Source: Rahnella sp. AA (GTDB lineage: Bacteria; Pseudomonadota; Gammaproteobacteria; Enterobacterales; Enterobacteriaceae). Taken from it: a stretch of DNA of 64,000 bases. The stretch's first letter is position 1; each line of letters begins with the position of its first letter. Below the pieces are notes generated by a model, which saw only the letters and a list, made by a program, of their open reading frames with translations, searched no databases and was not told the DNA's origin. The stretch lies in contig NZ_PITQ01000011.1 in assembly GCF_002834385.1 (NCBI RefSeq), positions 62,001-126,000 on the forward strand, in the 5' to 3' direction. A program made the translations under genes and the position numbers. This document shows, one piece after another, positions 1 to 9,265 of this stretch.

Positions 1-188
1 TTAGCTTCAGCCTGAACCCCATAGAGATACAGCCGCAGTTGCTGAGCCTGCTGCTCAAGCTTTAGCGCCTGTTGATAACTGCGCCAGCTGTACATTCCCC
101 ACAAGGCACAGATAGCGACCAGAGCGACCACAACCATCATTTCTATCAGTGACATACCTTGTTCCTCTTCCTGCTGAGTCATTTTCAT
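1..188 (-). CDS. ppdA: Prepilin peptidase-dependent pilin-like protein, PpdA type (3' end outside window)
   Basis: Only the N-terminal part is inside the window. Reading back from 188 gives a short polar leader (about 11 residues ending in Gly), then MSLIEMM and a hydrophobic stretch. This is the type IV prepilin signal: Gly before the cleavage site, Glu at mature position 5, and a hydrophobic N-terminal helix. Such pseudopilins are cut and methylated by a prepilin peptidase and assemble into pilus-like fibres at the inner membrane. In E. coli ppdA lies directly downstream of thyA on the same strand, as here (about 240 bases from the thyA stop). A second in-frame ATG at 182 is also possible; neither has a clear ribosome binding site. 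The protein runs off position 1, so its length is unknown. Confidence 0.8.
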   Translation of the reverse strand, partial: MKMTQQEEEQGMSLIEMMVVVALVAICALWGMYSWRSYQQALKLEQQAQQLRLYLYGVQAEA

Positions 189-430
189 GCGGTCAGGGTA
201 GTCGCTTGGTTTTTTACCGCTACGGGCAAAATGATTTTTTCCAGGATATCGTCAGAACAATTCGTGCAATCGGCTACGCACGACAGCAATCTTGCGCGAT
301 ATCTCGCAAAGAAATCATCTGGATGAAAATCGCAGTAGGAATGGGCAAGCAAAGGAGTAAAAGGGGATGCAGCAGAAGAGGAGTTGATAAATCCGCCCGA
401 CGAAACCGTCAGGCGGTAGACAGCACAGAA

Positions 431-1225
431 TCAGATAGCAACAGGGGCTTTAATTGCAGGGTGTGGATCGTACCCTTCAATCTCGAAATCTTCGAAGCTG
501 TAATCAAACAGGGAGGCAGGTTTGCGCTTGATAATCAGTTTCGGCAACGCACGTGGCTCACGGCTCAGTTGCAAATGTGTCTGTTCCATGTGGTTGCTGT
601 ACAGGTGAGTATCGCCACCGGTCCAGACAAAATCGCCCACTTCAAGGTCGCATTGTTGCGCCATCATGTGAACCAGCAATGCATAGCTGGCGATATTGAA
701 TGGCAGGCCGAGGAAGATATCGCATGAGCGCTGATACAGCTGGCAGGACAATTTGCCGTCCGCCACATAGAACTGGAAGAAGGCGTGGCACGGCGCCAGC
801 GCCATCTGATCCAGCTCACCCACGTTCCAGGCCGAAACAATGATACGGCGGGAATTAGGGTCCTGTTTCAGTTGCTTAATCACATTCGACAATTGGTCAA
901 TTTGCGTACCATCAGCCGCCCCCCACGCACGCCACTGTTTGCCGTACACCGGGCCGAGGTCACCGTTCTCATCAGCCCACTCGTCCCAGATACTGACGTT
1001 ATTTTCACGCAGATAGGCAATATTGGTTTCGCCTTTCAGGAACCACAGGAGTTCATGAATAATGGAGCGCAGATGGCATTTTTTCGTGGTGACCAGCGGG
1101 AAGCCTTCCTGCAAATTGAAACGCATCTGATGACCAAAAATCGACAACGTGCCAGTCCCGGTACGGTCGGCTTTAGGGGTGCCCTCATCGAGCACTTTCT
1201 GCATTAAATCCAGATACTGTTTCAT
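431..1225 (-). CDS. thyA: Thymidylate synthase
   Basis: Converts dUMP and methylene-tetrahydrofolate to dTMP and dihydrofolate in the cytoplasm, the only de novo source of thymidylate. The 264 residues match the usual length and align with E. coli ThyA throughout. The catalytic cysteine is Cys146 in the [11 protein letters not shown] motif; the dUMP/folate-binding [14 protein letters not shown] block and the C-terminal PVAI end are intact. It starts 6 bases after the lgt stop on the same strand, so lgt-thyA is an operon, as in other enterobacteria. A roughly 240-base gap follows before the pseudopilin gene. Confidence 0.98.
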   Translation of the reverse strand: MKQYLDLMQKVLDEGTPKADRTGTGTLSIFGHQMRFNLQEGFPLVTTKKCHLRSIIHELLWFLKGETNIAYLRENNVSIWDEWADENGDLGPVYGKQWRAWGAADGTQIDQLSNVIKQLKQDPNSRRIIVSAWNVGELDQMALAPCHAFFQFYVADGKLSCQLYQRSCDIFLGLPFNIASYALLVHMMAQQCDLEVGDFVWTGGDTHLYSNHMEQTHLQLSREPRALPKLIIKRKPASLFDYSFEDFEIEGYDPHPAIKAPVAI

Positions 1226-1231
1226 GTTACC

Positions 1232-2101
1232 TCACGACAATTGTTTCTGCGGACGGCGATATGCCCAGACCATCATAATCAGGCCAATGACCACCATCGG
1301 GATGGACAGAACCTGTCCCATACTGATGATCCCATCAAACAGACCCAGCTGCGCATCCGGCTGACGGAAATGTTCGACAATGATGCGGAATAAGCCGTAG
1401 CCAATCAGAAACAGGCCCGACACCGCACCCATTGGGCGTGATTTGCGAATAAAGACGTTCAGGATGATGAACAGCACGATGCCTTCAAGCAGCAATTCAT
1501 ACAGCTGCGAAGGGTGGCGTGGCAACACGCCGTACTGATTCAGCAATGGCTGCCATTTAGGGTCAGCGGCGGCGATTGCGATATCTTCCTGACGTGAGCC
1601 GGGGAACAGCATCGCCCAAGGCACATCGGTGGTCACGCGGCCCCAGAGTTCACCGTTAATGAAGTTGCCCAGACGTCCTGCACCCAGACCAAACGGGATC
1701 AGCGGAGCAATGAAATCGGAAACCTGGAAGAAATTACGCTTAGTGCGGCGGGCGAATATCAGCATCACGACGATCACACCGATCAGGCCGCCATGGAAGG
1801 ACATACCGCCGTCCCACACTTTGAACAGATACAGCGGGTTATCGAGGAACAGTGGCAGGTTGTAGAAGAAAACGTAGCCGATACGGCCACCAAGAAACAC
1901 GCCGAGGAAACCGGCATACAGTAAATTCTCAACTTCATCTTTTGTCCAGCCGCTGCCTGGCTTGTTGGCACGGCGCACCGCCAGCCACATTGCGAAGACA
2001 AAACCGACCAGATACATCAGTCCGTACCAGTGAAGAGATACCGGCCCGATGGAGAAAATCACCGGGTCAAACTGGGGAAACGCCAGATAGCTGTTGCTCA
2101 T
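1232..2101 (-). CDS. lgt: Phosphatidylglycerol--prolipoprotein diacylglyceryl transferase
   Basis: Inner-membrane enzyme that moves a diacylglyceryl group from phosphatidylglycerol to the lipobox cysteine of prolipoproteins, the first step of lipoprotein maturation. It is 289 residues with about seven hydrophobic segments. The Lgt signature [14 protein letters not shown] is present, as are the conserved Tyr/His/Arg stretches near the N-terminus ([10 protein letters not shown]). It is the upstream partner of thyA. Several lipoproteins encoded in this window (the YgdR-like protein, the two NodT-type outer-membrane factors and the AcrA-like adaptor) are predicted substrates. Confidence 0.97.
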   Translation of the reverse strand: MSNSYLAFPQFDPVIFSIGPVSLHWYGLMYLVGFVFAMWLAVRRANKPGSGWTKDEVENLLYAGFLGVFLGGRIGYVFFYNLPLFLDNPLYLFKVWDGGMSFHGGLIGVIVVMLIFARRTKRNFFQVSDFIAPLIPFGLGAGRLGNFINGELWGRVTTDVPWAMLFPGSRQEDIAIAAADPKWQPLLNQYGVLPRHPSQLYELLLEGIVLFIILNVFIRKSRPMGAVSGLFLIGYGLFRIIVEHFRQPDAQLGLFDGIISMGQVLSIPMVVIGLIMMVWAYRRPQKQLS

Positions 2102-2283
2102 CTATCACCACAAATTGTTTATCATTATCGCCCGGTTAAGGGCCAGCAGGGAGCGAATAGTAGCATAGCCGGGAGGTTTTCCGGGGCTAAGCCGCTGGAA
2201 AAGTTCTGTAAAAAATCATCTCATCGTGCGCCGGAATGCGGCCAGAGCAGAAGTTACGCGGCACAGCGTACCGCGTAAGGTAT

Positions 2284-4530
2284 TTATTTACCGCCACGGA
2301 TCAGGCCGCCCAACCCGCGTCGCTCCATAAATGCCGCCGTCATATGGCGAACATCTGTGGTGAAATGCGCCTGTAAAACACGGCTCGCCAGCTCTTGTGC
2401 ATCATGTAATTCAATGCGCCGTAGCAGGTATTTTATGCGAGCCACGCTGCGGCCGTTCATACTGAGATTGCGGAACCCCATGCCGGTCAGCAGCAGCGCT
2501 CCCATCGGGTCACCGGCCATCTCACCGCACAAGCTGACATCCAGCCCGGCGGCTTCTGCGCTGGTGACAATCTGCTTAAGCACGCGCAGCATCGCCGGAT
2601 GCAGGCTGTCGTAAAGCCCTGCAACCCGGGTATTGTTACGATCGACGGCCAGGAGATATTGCGTTAAATCGTTGGTACCCACGGAGATAAACTCCACTCT
2701 TCCGGCCAGAGCCGGCAGCATGAAGATCATCGAAGGCACTTCAATCATGACGCCCAGACGCGTCGGCGGCAGCTCATACCCCAGCTGTTCTTCCACTTCA
2801 CGTCCGGCGCGGTCAATCAGGCGACGCGCTTCATCAATCTCTTCGAGACTGGTAACCATCGGCAGCAAAATGCCGAGATTGCCGGTTGCCGCGTTGGCGC
2901 GCAGCATGGCACGAACCTGAATCAGGAAAATCTCGGGCTGATCGAGCGTGATACGGATACCGCGCCAGCCCAGACATGGGTTTTCTTCGCTGATCGGCAT
3001 ATACGGCAACTGTTTGTCAGAGCCGATATCCAGCGTGCGCAGCGTCACCGATTTTTGCGGGAATAATTGCAGCATCCCCTGATACTGCGCGACCTGCTCT
3101 TCTTCAGAAGGGAAGCCGCTTTGCAGCATGAACGGAATTTCCGTGCGGTATAACCCGACGCCGTCGACGCGGCTGCCAAACAGTTTTTCGTGGTCTGCGC
3201 TCAGCCCGGCGTTAAGCATTACCTGTACCCGCTCGCCGCTTTTCAGCGCAGCCGGTTGCTCAACATCATCTTCGGCTTTCTGGCTCAGCTCCATTTCTTC
3301 GCTGATGAGACGTTTGTATTCCGTGACCAGCACGGCTTCCGGGTCAATCAGCAATTCGCCACGGTAACCATCAACAATCAGCTGACGCTGGCTCAGCAGC
3401 GCGGGCTGAATATCCGCGCCCATAATGGTCGGGACGCCCATCGCACGGACCAGAATTGCCGCGTGTGAGTTCGCTGCACCATCGCGGACGACTACGCCCG
3501 CCAGCCGGTCTTGCGGAACTTCCGCCAGTAATGTAGCCGTCAGCTCATCGGCAACCAGAATGAAGCGTTCTGGCCACTGGGTATTGCCCTGAATGGTATC
3601 GTCGAGATGAAACACCAGCCGCTGGCCGAGTGCGCGTAAATCACTGCCGCGCTCACGCAGATAGGTATCCTGCAGGCTGGCAAACTGAGCCGCAAATTCT
3701 TCAACGACTTTTTTGACCGCCCATTCCGCCACTGCGCCCTGATCAATCTGTGCAAACAGCTCGCGCTTAAGGCGCGCATCATTGAGCAAGTGGGAATAGA
3801 GGTCAAAAATGGCCGCGCTTTCTTTCTGCGCGCTGGCCGTGAAGCGTTTACTGAAACGACGGAATTCTGCACCGGCATCTTCCAGCGCACGCGTCAGCCG
3901 TTCGCGTTCCCGAACGGTATCCAGCGTGGAAGCCATATAGACATGTTCGAGCGAAGGCTGCGAGCTGTCCTGCCAGCCGATACCAATCGCTACGCCGGGC
4001 GATGCGGCCAGCGCCCGCACGCGGGTCTGACGGAAACGTCCGTAAAGCACATTCAGCTGTGCCTGAGAGAGGATTGCCGCCAGCTGCGTTGCCAGCGTGA
4101 CCATAAAGGATTCTTCACTTTCATCAAATTGACGATGTTCGCGCTGCTGAATAACCAGCACGCCCAGCAACTGACGACGGTGAATGATCGGTACACCTAA
4201 GAAGGATCGGAAAAGATCTTCTTTTACGGCGGGAATATATTTAAAACTTGGGTGGCTCTGGGCGTCGGCAAGGTTGATGGGCTCAGCCAAACGCCCGACC
4301 AGACCGACGATCCCCTGATCGAACGCCAGGGTAATAGTGCGCCCGCGAGGTTTTTTCAAACCTCGCGTCGCCATCAGGTAGTAACAACGGCGGTCATTGT
4401 CAGCGAGATAGACGGAACACACTTCGGTGTCCATCGCCAGGCAGGTTTCGTTGACCAGTGCATCCAGCGCATCGTTCAGGCTGGACGCCATTGCTACCTT
4501 TTCAACAATTTCTCGCAAACGCGTGAGCAT
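2284..4530 (-). CDS. ptsP: Phosphoenolpyruvate-protein phosphotransferase of the nitrogen PTS (EI-Ntr)
   Basis: First enzyme of the regulatory PTS-Ntr chain: it takes phosphate from PEP and passes it to NPr and then EIIA-Ntr. The 748 residues hold an N-terminal GAF domain (about 1-150, the glutamine/2-oxoglutarate sensing region in this family). The phosphohistidine swivel domain follows, with the active site in DGAANSHAAILVRAMGVPT near residue 355. The C-terminal PEP-binding TIM barrel has RTEIPFM, GWRGIRI and the catalytic-cysteine motif SLCGEMAGD. It lies 11 bases downstream of rppH on the same strand, the enterobacterial rppH-ptsP pair. Its start at 4530 is preceded by a weak GAAGAA. Confidence 0.97.
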   Translation of the reverse strand: MLTRLREIVEKVAMASSLNDALDALVNETCLAMDTEVCSVYLADNDRRCYYLMATRGLKKPRGRTITLAFDQGIVGLVGRLAEPINLADAQSHPSFKYIPAVKEDLFRSFLGVPIIHRRQLLGVLVIQQREHRQFDESEESFMVTLATQLAAILSQAQLNVLYGRFRQTRVRALAASPGVAIGIGWQDSSQPSLEHVYMASTLDTVRERERLTRALEDAGAEFRRFSKRFTASAQKESAAIFDLYSHLLNDARLKRELFAQIDQGAVAEWAVKKVVEEFAAQFASLQDTYLRERGSDLRALGQRLVFHLDDTIQGNTQWPERFILVADELTATLLAEVPQDRLAGVVVRDGAANSHAAILVRAMGVPTIMGADIQPALLSQRQLIVDGYRGELLIDPEAVLVTEYKRLISEEMELSQKAEDDVEQPAALKSGERVQVMLNAGLSADHEKLFGSRVDGVGLYRTEIPFMLQSGFPSEEEQVAQYQGMLQLFPQKSVTLRTLDIGSDKQLPYMPISEENPCLGWRGIRITLDQPEIFLIQVRAMLRANAATGNLGILLPMVTSLEEIDEARRLIDRAGREVEEQLGYELPPTRLGVMIEVPSMIFMLPALAGRVEFISVGTNDLTQYLLAVDRNNTRVAGLYDSLHPAMLRVLKQIVTSAEAAGLDVSLCGEMAGDPMGALLLTGMGFRNLSMNGRSVARIKYLLRRIELHDAQELASRVLQAHFTTDVRHMTAAFMERRGLGGLIRGGK

Positions 4531-4541
4531 TTCTTCGTGAC

Positions 4542-5069
4542 TTAGCCTCTTTTACGACGATAAGCGGGTGATGTCTTTGGAAGAGAAACTTCCTGCATCG
4601 GCATAATGGTGGTTGAAAACTCCTTCATTACACGACGGTAAACATCGCGTTTAAACGACACCACCTGACGAACCGGATACCAGAAACTCACCCAACGCCA
4701 GCCATCAAATTCAGGCGTACTGCTGCGCTGCATATTGATATCTGCATCGTTACACATCAGTTGCAGTAAGAACCATTTTTGCTTTTGGCCGATACAAACC
4801 GGCTTTGTGTCCCAACGCACCAAACGTTTTGGCAATTTATAACGTAACCAGTTACGGGTTGAAGCCAGAATACGTACATCTTTACGACCAAGCCCCACTT
4901 CCTCAAACAGCTCGCGGTACATGGCCTGCTCAGCGGTTTCACCGGGGTTTATGCCCCCCTGAGGAAACTGCCAGGAGTGCTGACCGTATCGTCTGGCCCA
5001 CAGCACCTGACCCTGCTTGTCACAGATTACAATACCAACATTCGGGCGGTAGCCATCATCATCGATCAC
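4542..5069 (-). CDS. rppH: RNA pyrophosphohydrolase
   Basis: Removes pyrophosphate from the 5' triphosphate end of mRNAs, which opens them to RNase E decay. It is 175 residues and nearly identical to E. coli RppH. The Nudix box is complete: Gly38, Glu44, then RELFEEVG at 52-59. The C-terminal basic YRRKRG tail is present. The start is a GTG (5067-5069) preceded by GAGGTAG, which gives the conserved [10 protein letters not shown]-terminus. It is divergent from mutH across a 695-base gap that contains DnaA boxes. Confidence 0.97.
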   Translation of the reverse strand: MIDDDGYRPNVGIVICDKQGQVLWARRYGQHSWQFPQGGINPGETAEQAMYRELFEEVGLGRKDVRILASTRNWLRYKLPKRLVRWDTKPVCIGQKQKWFLLQLMCNDADINMQRSSTPEFDGWRWVSFWYPVRQVVSFKRDVYRRVMKEFSTTIMPMQEVSLPKTSPAYRRKRG

Positions 5070-5438
5070 CGGACTACCTCAATAGCTTAAAATCATAGAT
5101 GTTCTGATTGTTTCATACTACCAACAGGCGGTAAACCACTGGTTAACGCCGATCCGCATGAATAAAAACGGGATAACTCACAGTTATACTCCAAGTTATA
5201 AACAGACGCCCTAAAACATCGGCGATTTTATTCACTTTTTCTGTGGATAGATATGTGAAGAACTTAGGCGTAAGCGGGGTAAAACTCTTCTGAACTTATT
5301 TTTTGTGAAAAAATTATAATCGATAAAATCATTATAAAACAAAACAATAATCATCAATAAACACGTTATTCCATGGTCAAAAATGAGAACTAAATCACAT
5401 TGAAAAGTGATCTGGTGAAAGATCAACCAATGACGTTT

Positions 5439-5447
5439 TTATCCACA
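5439..5447 (+). promoter_or_regulatory. DnaA box (perfect)
   Basis: TTATCCACA, the consensus DnaA 9-mer, within the rppH-mutH gap. It probably forms part of the DARS2 core together with the inverted box at 5558-5566. Confidence 0.75.
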
Positions 5448-5557
5448 GCGATCGACTAAAAGTTGACGTTGCCGGGGCAAAAATTGGATAAAACCCCCTA
5501 CGTCAAGCCTGTAAATCGAACCAGTGATCGGATAAAACCAGGGTTATCCAAGAAATC

Positions 5558-5566
5558 TGTGGATAA
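5558..5566 (-). promoter_or_regulatory. DnaA box (perfect, inverted)
   Basis: TGTGGATAA, the reverse complement of the consensus DnaA 9-mer, about 200 bases before the mutH start. A near-box TTATCCAAG lies a few bases upstream in the opposite orientation, giving a head-to-head pair. Confidence 0.75.
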
Positions 5567-5764
5567 CTAGGTGGGAGATCCTGTTTATTGTCGCCTTCAA
5601 CAGGTGATCAACCTAATCTTTAGCCTGCAAAATCCGCCGGAAAGCGGAAAAAAAACTAAGATAAATCATGCTATTATTCAGCCCTTGTGCAGGGATAACT
5701 TTTTATTCACCGCACGGGATGAAAGCAGTACGAAATTTAATCTATTGAATGAGCATTGTTTTTT

Positions 5765-6451
5765 ATGTCGATTCCTTTACCTGCAACACATCCACCCCTC
5801 GACGAAAACGAGCTGCTGCAACGTGCACAATCTCTTGCGGGTCATACATTAGGCGAGCTGGCGGCACACGCAGGTTTGCCGATACCGGCGAATCTGAAAC
5901 GTGAAAAAGGCTGGGTCGGCATGCTGCTGGAAGTGTATCTCGGCGCCGTTGCCGGCAGTAAACCTGAACAGGATTTCGCTGACATTGGCATCGAGCTGAA
6001 AACCATCCCTGTTGATTCTGCTGGTAAACCGCTGGAAACCACATTTGTCTGCGTCGCCCCCTTAACAGGCAACAGTGGTGTGACCTGGGAAACCAGTCAT
6101 GTGCGCCACAAGCTGGCCCGGGTCTTGTGGATACCTGTAGAAGGCGGGCGTCAGATCCCACTGGCGGAAAGGCATATCGGCACGCCTTTACTGTGGCAGC
6201 CGTCGCAGGAAGAAGACGAACAACTGCGTCAGGACTGGGAAGAATTGATGGATTTGATCGTACTGGGCAAAGTGGAAAGCATCACAGCCCGCCATGGTGA
6301 ATTTCTACAACTGCGGCCGAAAGCGGCCAACAGCAAAGCGCTGACTGAAGCTATCGGCGAGTCGGGGCAACCTATTATGACGCTGCCGCGCGGTTTCTAT
6401 CTTAAGAAACGTTTCACCGCCGCACTGCTTGCCCGACATTTTCAGCTTTAA
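5765..6451 (+). CDS. mutH: DNA mismatch repair endonuclease MutH
   Basis: Nicks the unmethylated strand at hemimethylated GATC sites when activated by MutS-MutL, which directs methyl-dependent mismatch repair. From the ATG at 5765 the protein is 228 residues, the usual length. The catalytic triad Asp70, Glu77 and Lys79 sits in [11 protein letters not shown], at the same numbers as in E. coli. The C-terminal [17 protein letters not shown] end is conserved. An in-frame TTG at 5756 would add three residues, but the ATG matches the family N-terminus better. It is divergent from rppH. Confidence 0.97.
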   Translation: MSIPLPATHPPLDENELLQRAQSLAGHTLGELAAHAGLPIPANLKREKGWVGMLLEVYLGAVAGSKPEQDFADIGIELKTIPVDSAGKPLETTFVCVAPLTGNSGVTWETSHVRHKLARVLWIPVEGGRQIPLAERHIGTPLLWQPSQEEDEQLRQDWEELMDLIVLGKVESITARHGEFLQLRPKAANSKALTEAIGESGQPIMTLPRGFYLKKRFTAALLARHFQL

Positions 6452-6535
6452 CTGATAGCATTTGCCGCTGTCTGAAGCTTTGTTTGCTACGCTAAATGTG
6501 AATATCTTCGGTACAGACAAAAAGGCATATTAACG

Positions 6536-6757
6536 ATGATGAAGAAAACCTTAATGATGGCGGGTGCGGCGCTTCTGGTATTAGGTTTGGCAGGCTGCGC
6601 CAGTGACTATGTGATTTCAACCAAAGACGGCAATATGCTCCTGACAAACGGCAAACCAGAACTGGATAAATCCACCGGATTGCTGAGCTACACGGATGAA
6701 CAAGGCAATAAACGTCAGATCAATAATGATAACGTCAGCCAGATCATGAAACGCTAA
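6536..6757 (+). CDS. ygdR: Small lipoprotein, YgdI/YgdR family (DUF903)
   Basis: A 73-residue lipoprotein with a signal peptide ending in the lipobox LAGC, followed by the SH3-like YgdR domain with its typical SDYVISTKDGNMLLTNGKP start and DNVSQIMKR end. The function of the family is not known; members are outer-membrane or periplasm-facing lipoproteins. It lies between mutH and tas as in E. coli, although the E. coli ygdQ gene is missing from this interval. Either of two adjacent ATGs (6536 or 6539) could start it. Confidence 0.88.
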   Translation: MMKKTLMMAGAALLVLGLAGCASDYVISTKDGNMLLTNGKPELDKSTGLLSYTDEQGNKRQINNDNVSQIMKR

Positions 6758-6782
6758 GCGGCATCCGCTATGGCTATGCAAC

Positions 6783-6812
6783 AGGGCCGGTACTCATGAC
6801 TGGCTCTTTTAT
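6783..6812 (+). terminator. Rho-independent terminator after the ygdR-like gene
   Basis: AGGGCCGGT (6783-6791) pairs with ACTGGCTCT (6799-6807), with two G-U pairs and a 7-base loop, and is followed by TTTTATTATTT. Confidence 0.6.
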
Positions 6813-6940
6813 TATTTAATCCCTGTACGAAGCCCTTCCCCGCACACACTGCCACTTCCCCCTTCTGTCTGCCTTGTATATAGTCAGATGAGGCGCTTTT
6901 TTACCAGGCTTACATTCTCAGATATAAAGGAAGACCGGCA

Positions 6941-7981
6941 ATGCAATATCACCGTATACCCCACAGTTCTTTAGAAGTGAGCTTACTGGGACTTGGCACC
7001 ATGACTTTTGGTGAACAAAACAGCGAAGCCGACGCCCATCAGCAACTCGATTACGCCGTTGCAGCGGGCATCAACCTGATTGATACCGCAGAAATGTATC
7101 CCGTTCCGCCACGTCCTGAAACCCAGGGACTGACGGAAAGCTATATTGGCAGCTGGCTGAAAGCCCGTGGTAACCGCGAGAAAATTATTCTGGCGAGCAA
7201 AGTCGCCGGGCCTTCCCGGGGCAATGACAATGCCATCCGCCCGGGACAGATGCTGGACCGTAAAAATATTCGCGCTGCACTTGATGCCAGTCTGAAACGC
7301 CTGAATACAGATTATCTGGACTTATATCAGTTGCACTGGCCGCAGCGTCAGACCAATTTCTTTGGCAAGCTGAGCTATCAGTACACGCAGGATCAATCAC
7401 CGGTTACGCTGCTGGAAACGCTGGAAGCGCTTAACGAGCAGGTGCGCGCCGGTAAAATCCGCTACATCGGTGTTTCCAACGAAACACCGTGGGGCGTGAT
7501 GCGTTATCTGCAACTGGCCGAGAAACACGATCTGCCGCGGATCGTGTCCATTCAAAACCCATACAGTCTGCTAAACCGTAGTTTTGAAATCGGCCTGTCG
7601 GAAATCAGCCAACACGAAGGCGTTGAGCTGCTGGCATATTCCAGCCTGGCATTCGGCACGCTGAGTGGTAAATATCTGAACGGTGCGAAACCAGCGGGTG
7701 CACGTAATACACTGTTCAGCCGTTTCACCCGTTATTCTTCTCCGCAGGCGGAAGCGGCGATTGCCGAATACGTGGCGCTGGCGAAGAAACACAATCTGGA
7801 TCCTTCGCAAATGGCGCTGGCCTTTGTACGTCAGCAACCGTTCGTCGCCAGCACCTTGCTGGGCGCAACGACGCTGGAACAACTGAAGATCAACATCGAC
7901 AGCCAGGACCTGACGCTTGATGGAGAAATCCTGGTAGAACTGGAAGAGATCCACAAACGCTTCACCATTCCGGCACCGTAA
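6941..7981 (+). CDS. tas: Aldo/keto reductase Tas
   Basis: NADP(H)-dependent aldo/keto reductase of the AKR superfamily. E. coli Tas was named because overexpression restores tyrosine prototrophy under starvation; its natural substrate is not known. The 346-residue (alpha/beta)8 barrel shows the family features in order: LGLGTMTFGEQ, IDTAEMYPVPP with the catalytic Asp and Tyr, LASKVAGP with the catalytic Lys, and DLYQLHWPQR. It is a single gene with its own terminator and keeps the mutH-ygdR-tas order. Confidence 0.93.
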   Translation: MQYHRIPHSSLEVSLLGLGTMTFGEQNSEADAHQQLDYAVAAGINLIDTAEMYPVPPRPETQGLTESYIGSWLKARGNREKIILASKVAGPSRGNDNAIRPGQMLDRKNIRAALDASLKRLNTDYLDLYQLHWPQRQTNFFGKLSYQYTQDQSPVTLLETLEALNEQVRAGKIRYIGVSNETPWGVMRYLQLAEKHDLPRIVSIQNPYSLLNRSFEIGLSEISQHEGVELLAYSSLAFGTLSGKYLNGAKPAGARNTLFSRFTRYSSPQAEAAIAEYVALAKKHNLDPSQMALAFVRQQPFVASTLLGATTLEQLKINIDSQDLTLDGEILVELEEIHKRFTIPAP

Positions 7982-8002
7982 CAAACGCCGTGTCGCAGAC
8001 AT

Positions 8003-8036
8003 AAAAAAGGGCGCTCAGCGCCCTTTTGTTTTTTGG
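8003..8036. terminator. Bidirectional terminator between tas and lplT
   Basis: AAAAGGGCGC (8005-8014) and GCGCCCTTTT (8018-8027) form a perfect stem with a 3-base loop. A T-rich run follows on the plus strand and an A-run precedes it, so the same hairpin can end tas and the convergent aas-lplT transcript. Confidence 0.88.
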
Positions 8037-8056
8037 GAAATGCTATAAAAACAGCA

Positions 8057-9265
8057 TCACGCCAGACGGCGTTTCTGCATATTCTTCCAGATCCACAGCG
8101 CGGTAATCGCCAGCGCAAACACCACACCGAAGCCGATACCAATCGCCACGACCGGCGCACCCGCCATGACCACCAGCGAATACAAGCCCAGCATCAGTAA
8201 CATCGCGGTGTTCTCGCCGAGATTCTGTACCGCAATCGCATTACCGGCACCGACGGAAATTTTACCGCGATGCTGTAGCAGCGCGTTCAGCGGAACCACG
8301 AAGAAGCCACCGAGGATCCCGACAACCACCAGCACAATATACGAACTCAGCATGCTGGTTTGCAGGGCGAATACGACGACCGCGATCCCGATCGCCACAC
8401 CTGCAGGCAGACAGCGTTTCACTGTTTCCAGGCGGATGAGTTTCGCCGCCGCACCGGCACCAAACACAATACCGATGGCGACCATCGCGTTAAGCAGCGT
8501 CGGCGTTTTGTTATCGGTAATGCCCAGCGCTACCGGCACCCACAACACCAGCAGGAAACGTAGCGTCACGCCCGCGCCCCAGAACAGACTGGTACCGACC
8601 AGCGAAAAGCGGGTTTCGCCGTCCTGCCACAAGGTTTTGCAGGCGGAGAAAAACGTCCGCGTCATTTTGGCCGGGTTCCAGGATTGCCCCGGACGCGCCG
8701 GTGTCAGCTTGGGAATAAACCAGTTCGCCGCAACCGCCGCGCCATAAGCCAGCACGCAGATGCCAAGCGCCGCCAGAATGCTCCAGTCAGCCAGTGCGCC
8801 ACCGGCCACCGATCCGAGAAGGATCGCCGCAATGGTCGACGCTTCCATCATGCCGTTGGCTTTCACCAGCTGCTCGCCGCTGGCGATTTCACCCAGAATG
8901 CCGTATTTGGCCGGTGAATACGCCGCCGCACCAATCCCCACCAGCGTATAGCCGAGGAATGGGTTCAGCCCGGCACAAATCACCGCCGCGCCGCCGAGTT
9001 TGAGCAGGTTGGCGACCATCATCACGCGGCCTTTCGAGAAGCTGTCCGCGAACTGCCCGACGAACGGCGCGAGAATGATATAGGTCGCGACAAACGCCAT
9101 CTGCAAAACCGGCTGGCTCCAGTCGGGATACAGCTGTTGTTTGATCAGCGCCAGCGCAGCAAACAGCAGCGCGTTATCGCCAAACGCAGAAAGAAATTGT
9201 GCGACGATCACCGCCGTCATGCTTTTCGACATCAGCGGCGCTGCCGCCATAGAAGGTTGGCTCAT
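8057..9265 (-). CDS. lplT: Lysophospholipid transporter LplT
   Basis: Major-facilitator inner-membrane protein (402 residues, about 12 hydrophobic segments) that flips lysophospholipids, mainly lyso-PE, to the inner leaflet, where Aas re-acylates them. The N-terminus ([27 protein letters not shown]) and the GQFADSF and AKYGILGE loops are typical of LplT. Its ATG overlaps the aas stop by 4 bases (ATGA), so the two are translationally coupled. In E. coli lplT is upstream of aas; here aas comes first in transcription order. Confidence 0.95.
   Translation of the reverse strand: MSQPSMAAAPLMSKSMTAVIVAQFLSAFGDNALLFAALALIKQQLYPDWSQPVLQMAFVATYIILAPFVGQFADSFSKGRVMMVANLLKLGGAAVICAGLNPFLGYTLVGIGAAAYSPAKYGILGEIASGEQLVKANGMMEASTIAAILLGSVAGGALADWSILAALGICVLAYGAAVAANWFIPKLTPARPGQSWNPAKMTRTFFSACKTLWQDGETRFSLVGTSLFWGAGVTLRFLLVLWVPVALGITDNKTPTLLNAMVAIGIVFGAGAAAKLIRLETVKRCLPAGVAIGIAVVVFALQTSMLSSYIVLVVVGILGGFFVVPLNALLQHRGKISVGAGNAIAVQNLGENTAMLLMLGLYSLVVMAGAPVVAIGIGFGVVFALAITALWIWKNMQKRRLA

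Larger units (their letters stand above)
5230..5570. other. DARS2-like DnaA-reactivating region in the rppH-mutH gap
   Basis: The 695-base gap between rppH and mutH holds no convincing gene but has several DnaA-box sequences. There is a perfect TTATCCACA at 5439-5447, a perfect inverted copy TGTGGATAA at 5558-5566, a one-mismatch TGTGGATAG at 5242-5250, and weaker copies ATTGGATAA near 5483 and TTATCCAAG near 5544. Several GATC sites are interspersed and an AT-rich tract lies at 5290-5400. In E. coli this same gap (mutH-ygdP, where ygdP is rppH) is DARS2, which promotes exchange of ADP for ATP on DnaA and so helps time initiation. Boxes are seen directly; the role follows from position and is inferred. 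IHF and Fis sites could not be assigned by eye. Confidence 0.75.

Noticed and set aside
5232-5426. Small minus-strand open frame of 64 codons in the rppH-mutH gap
   Set aside because: It is AT-rich, has no ribosome binding site and covers DnaA-box DNA; better explained as a non-coding control region.
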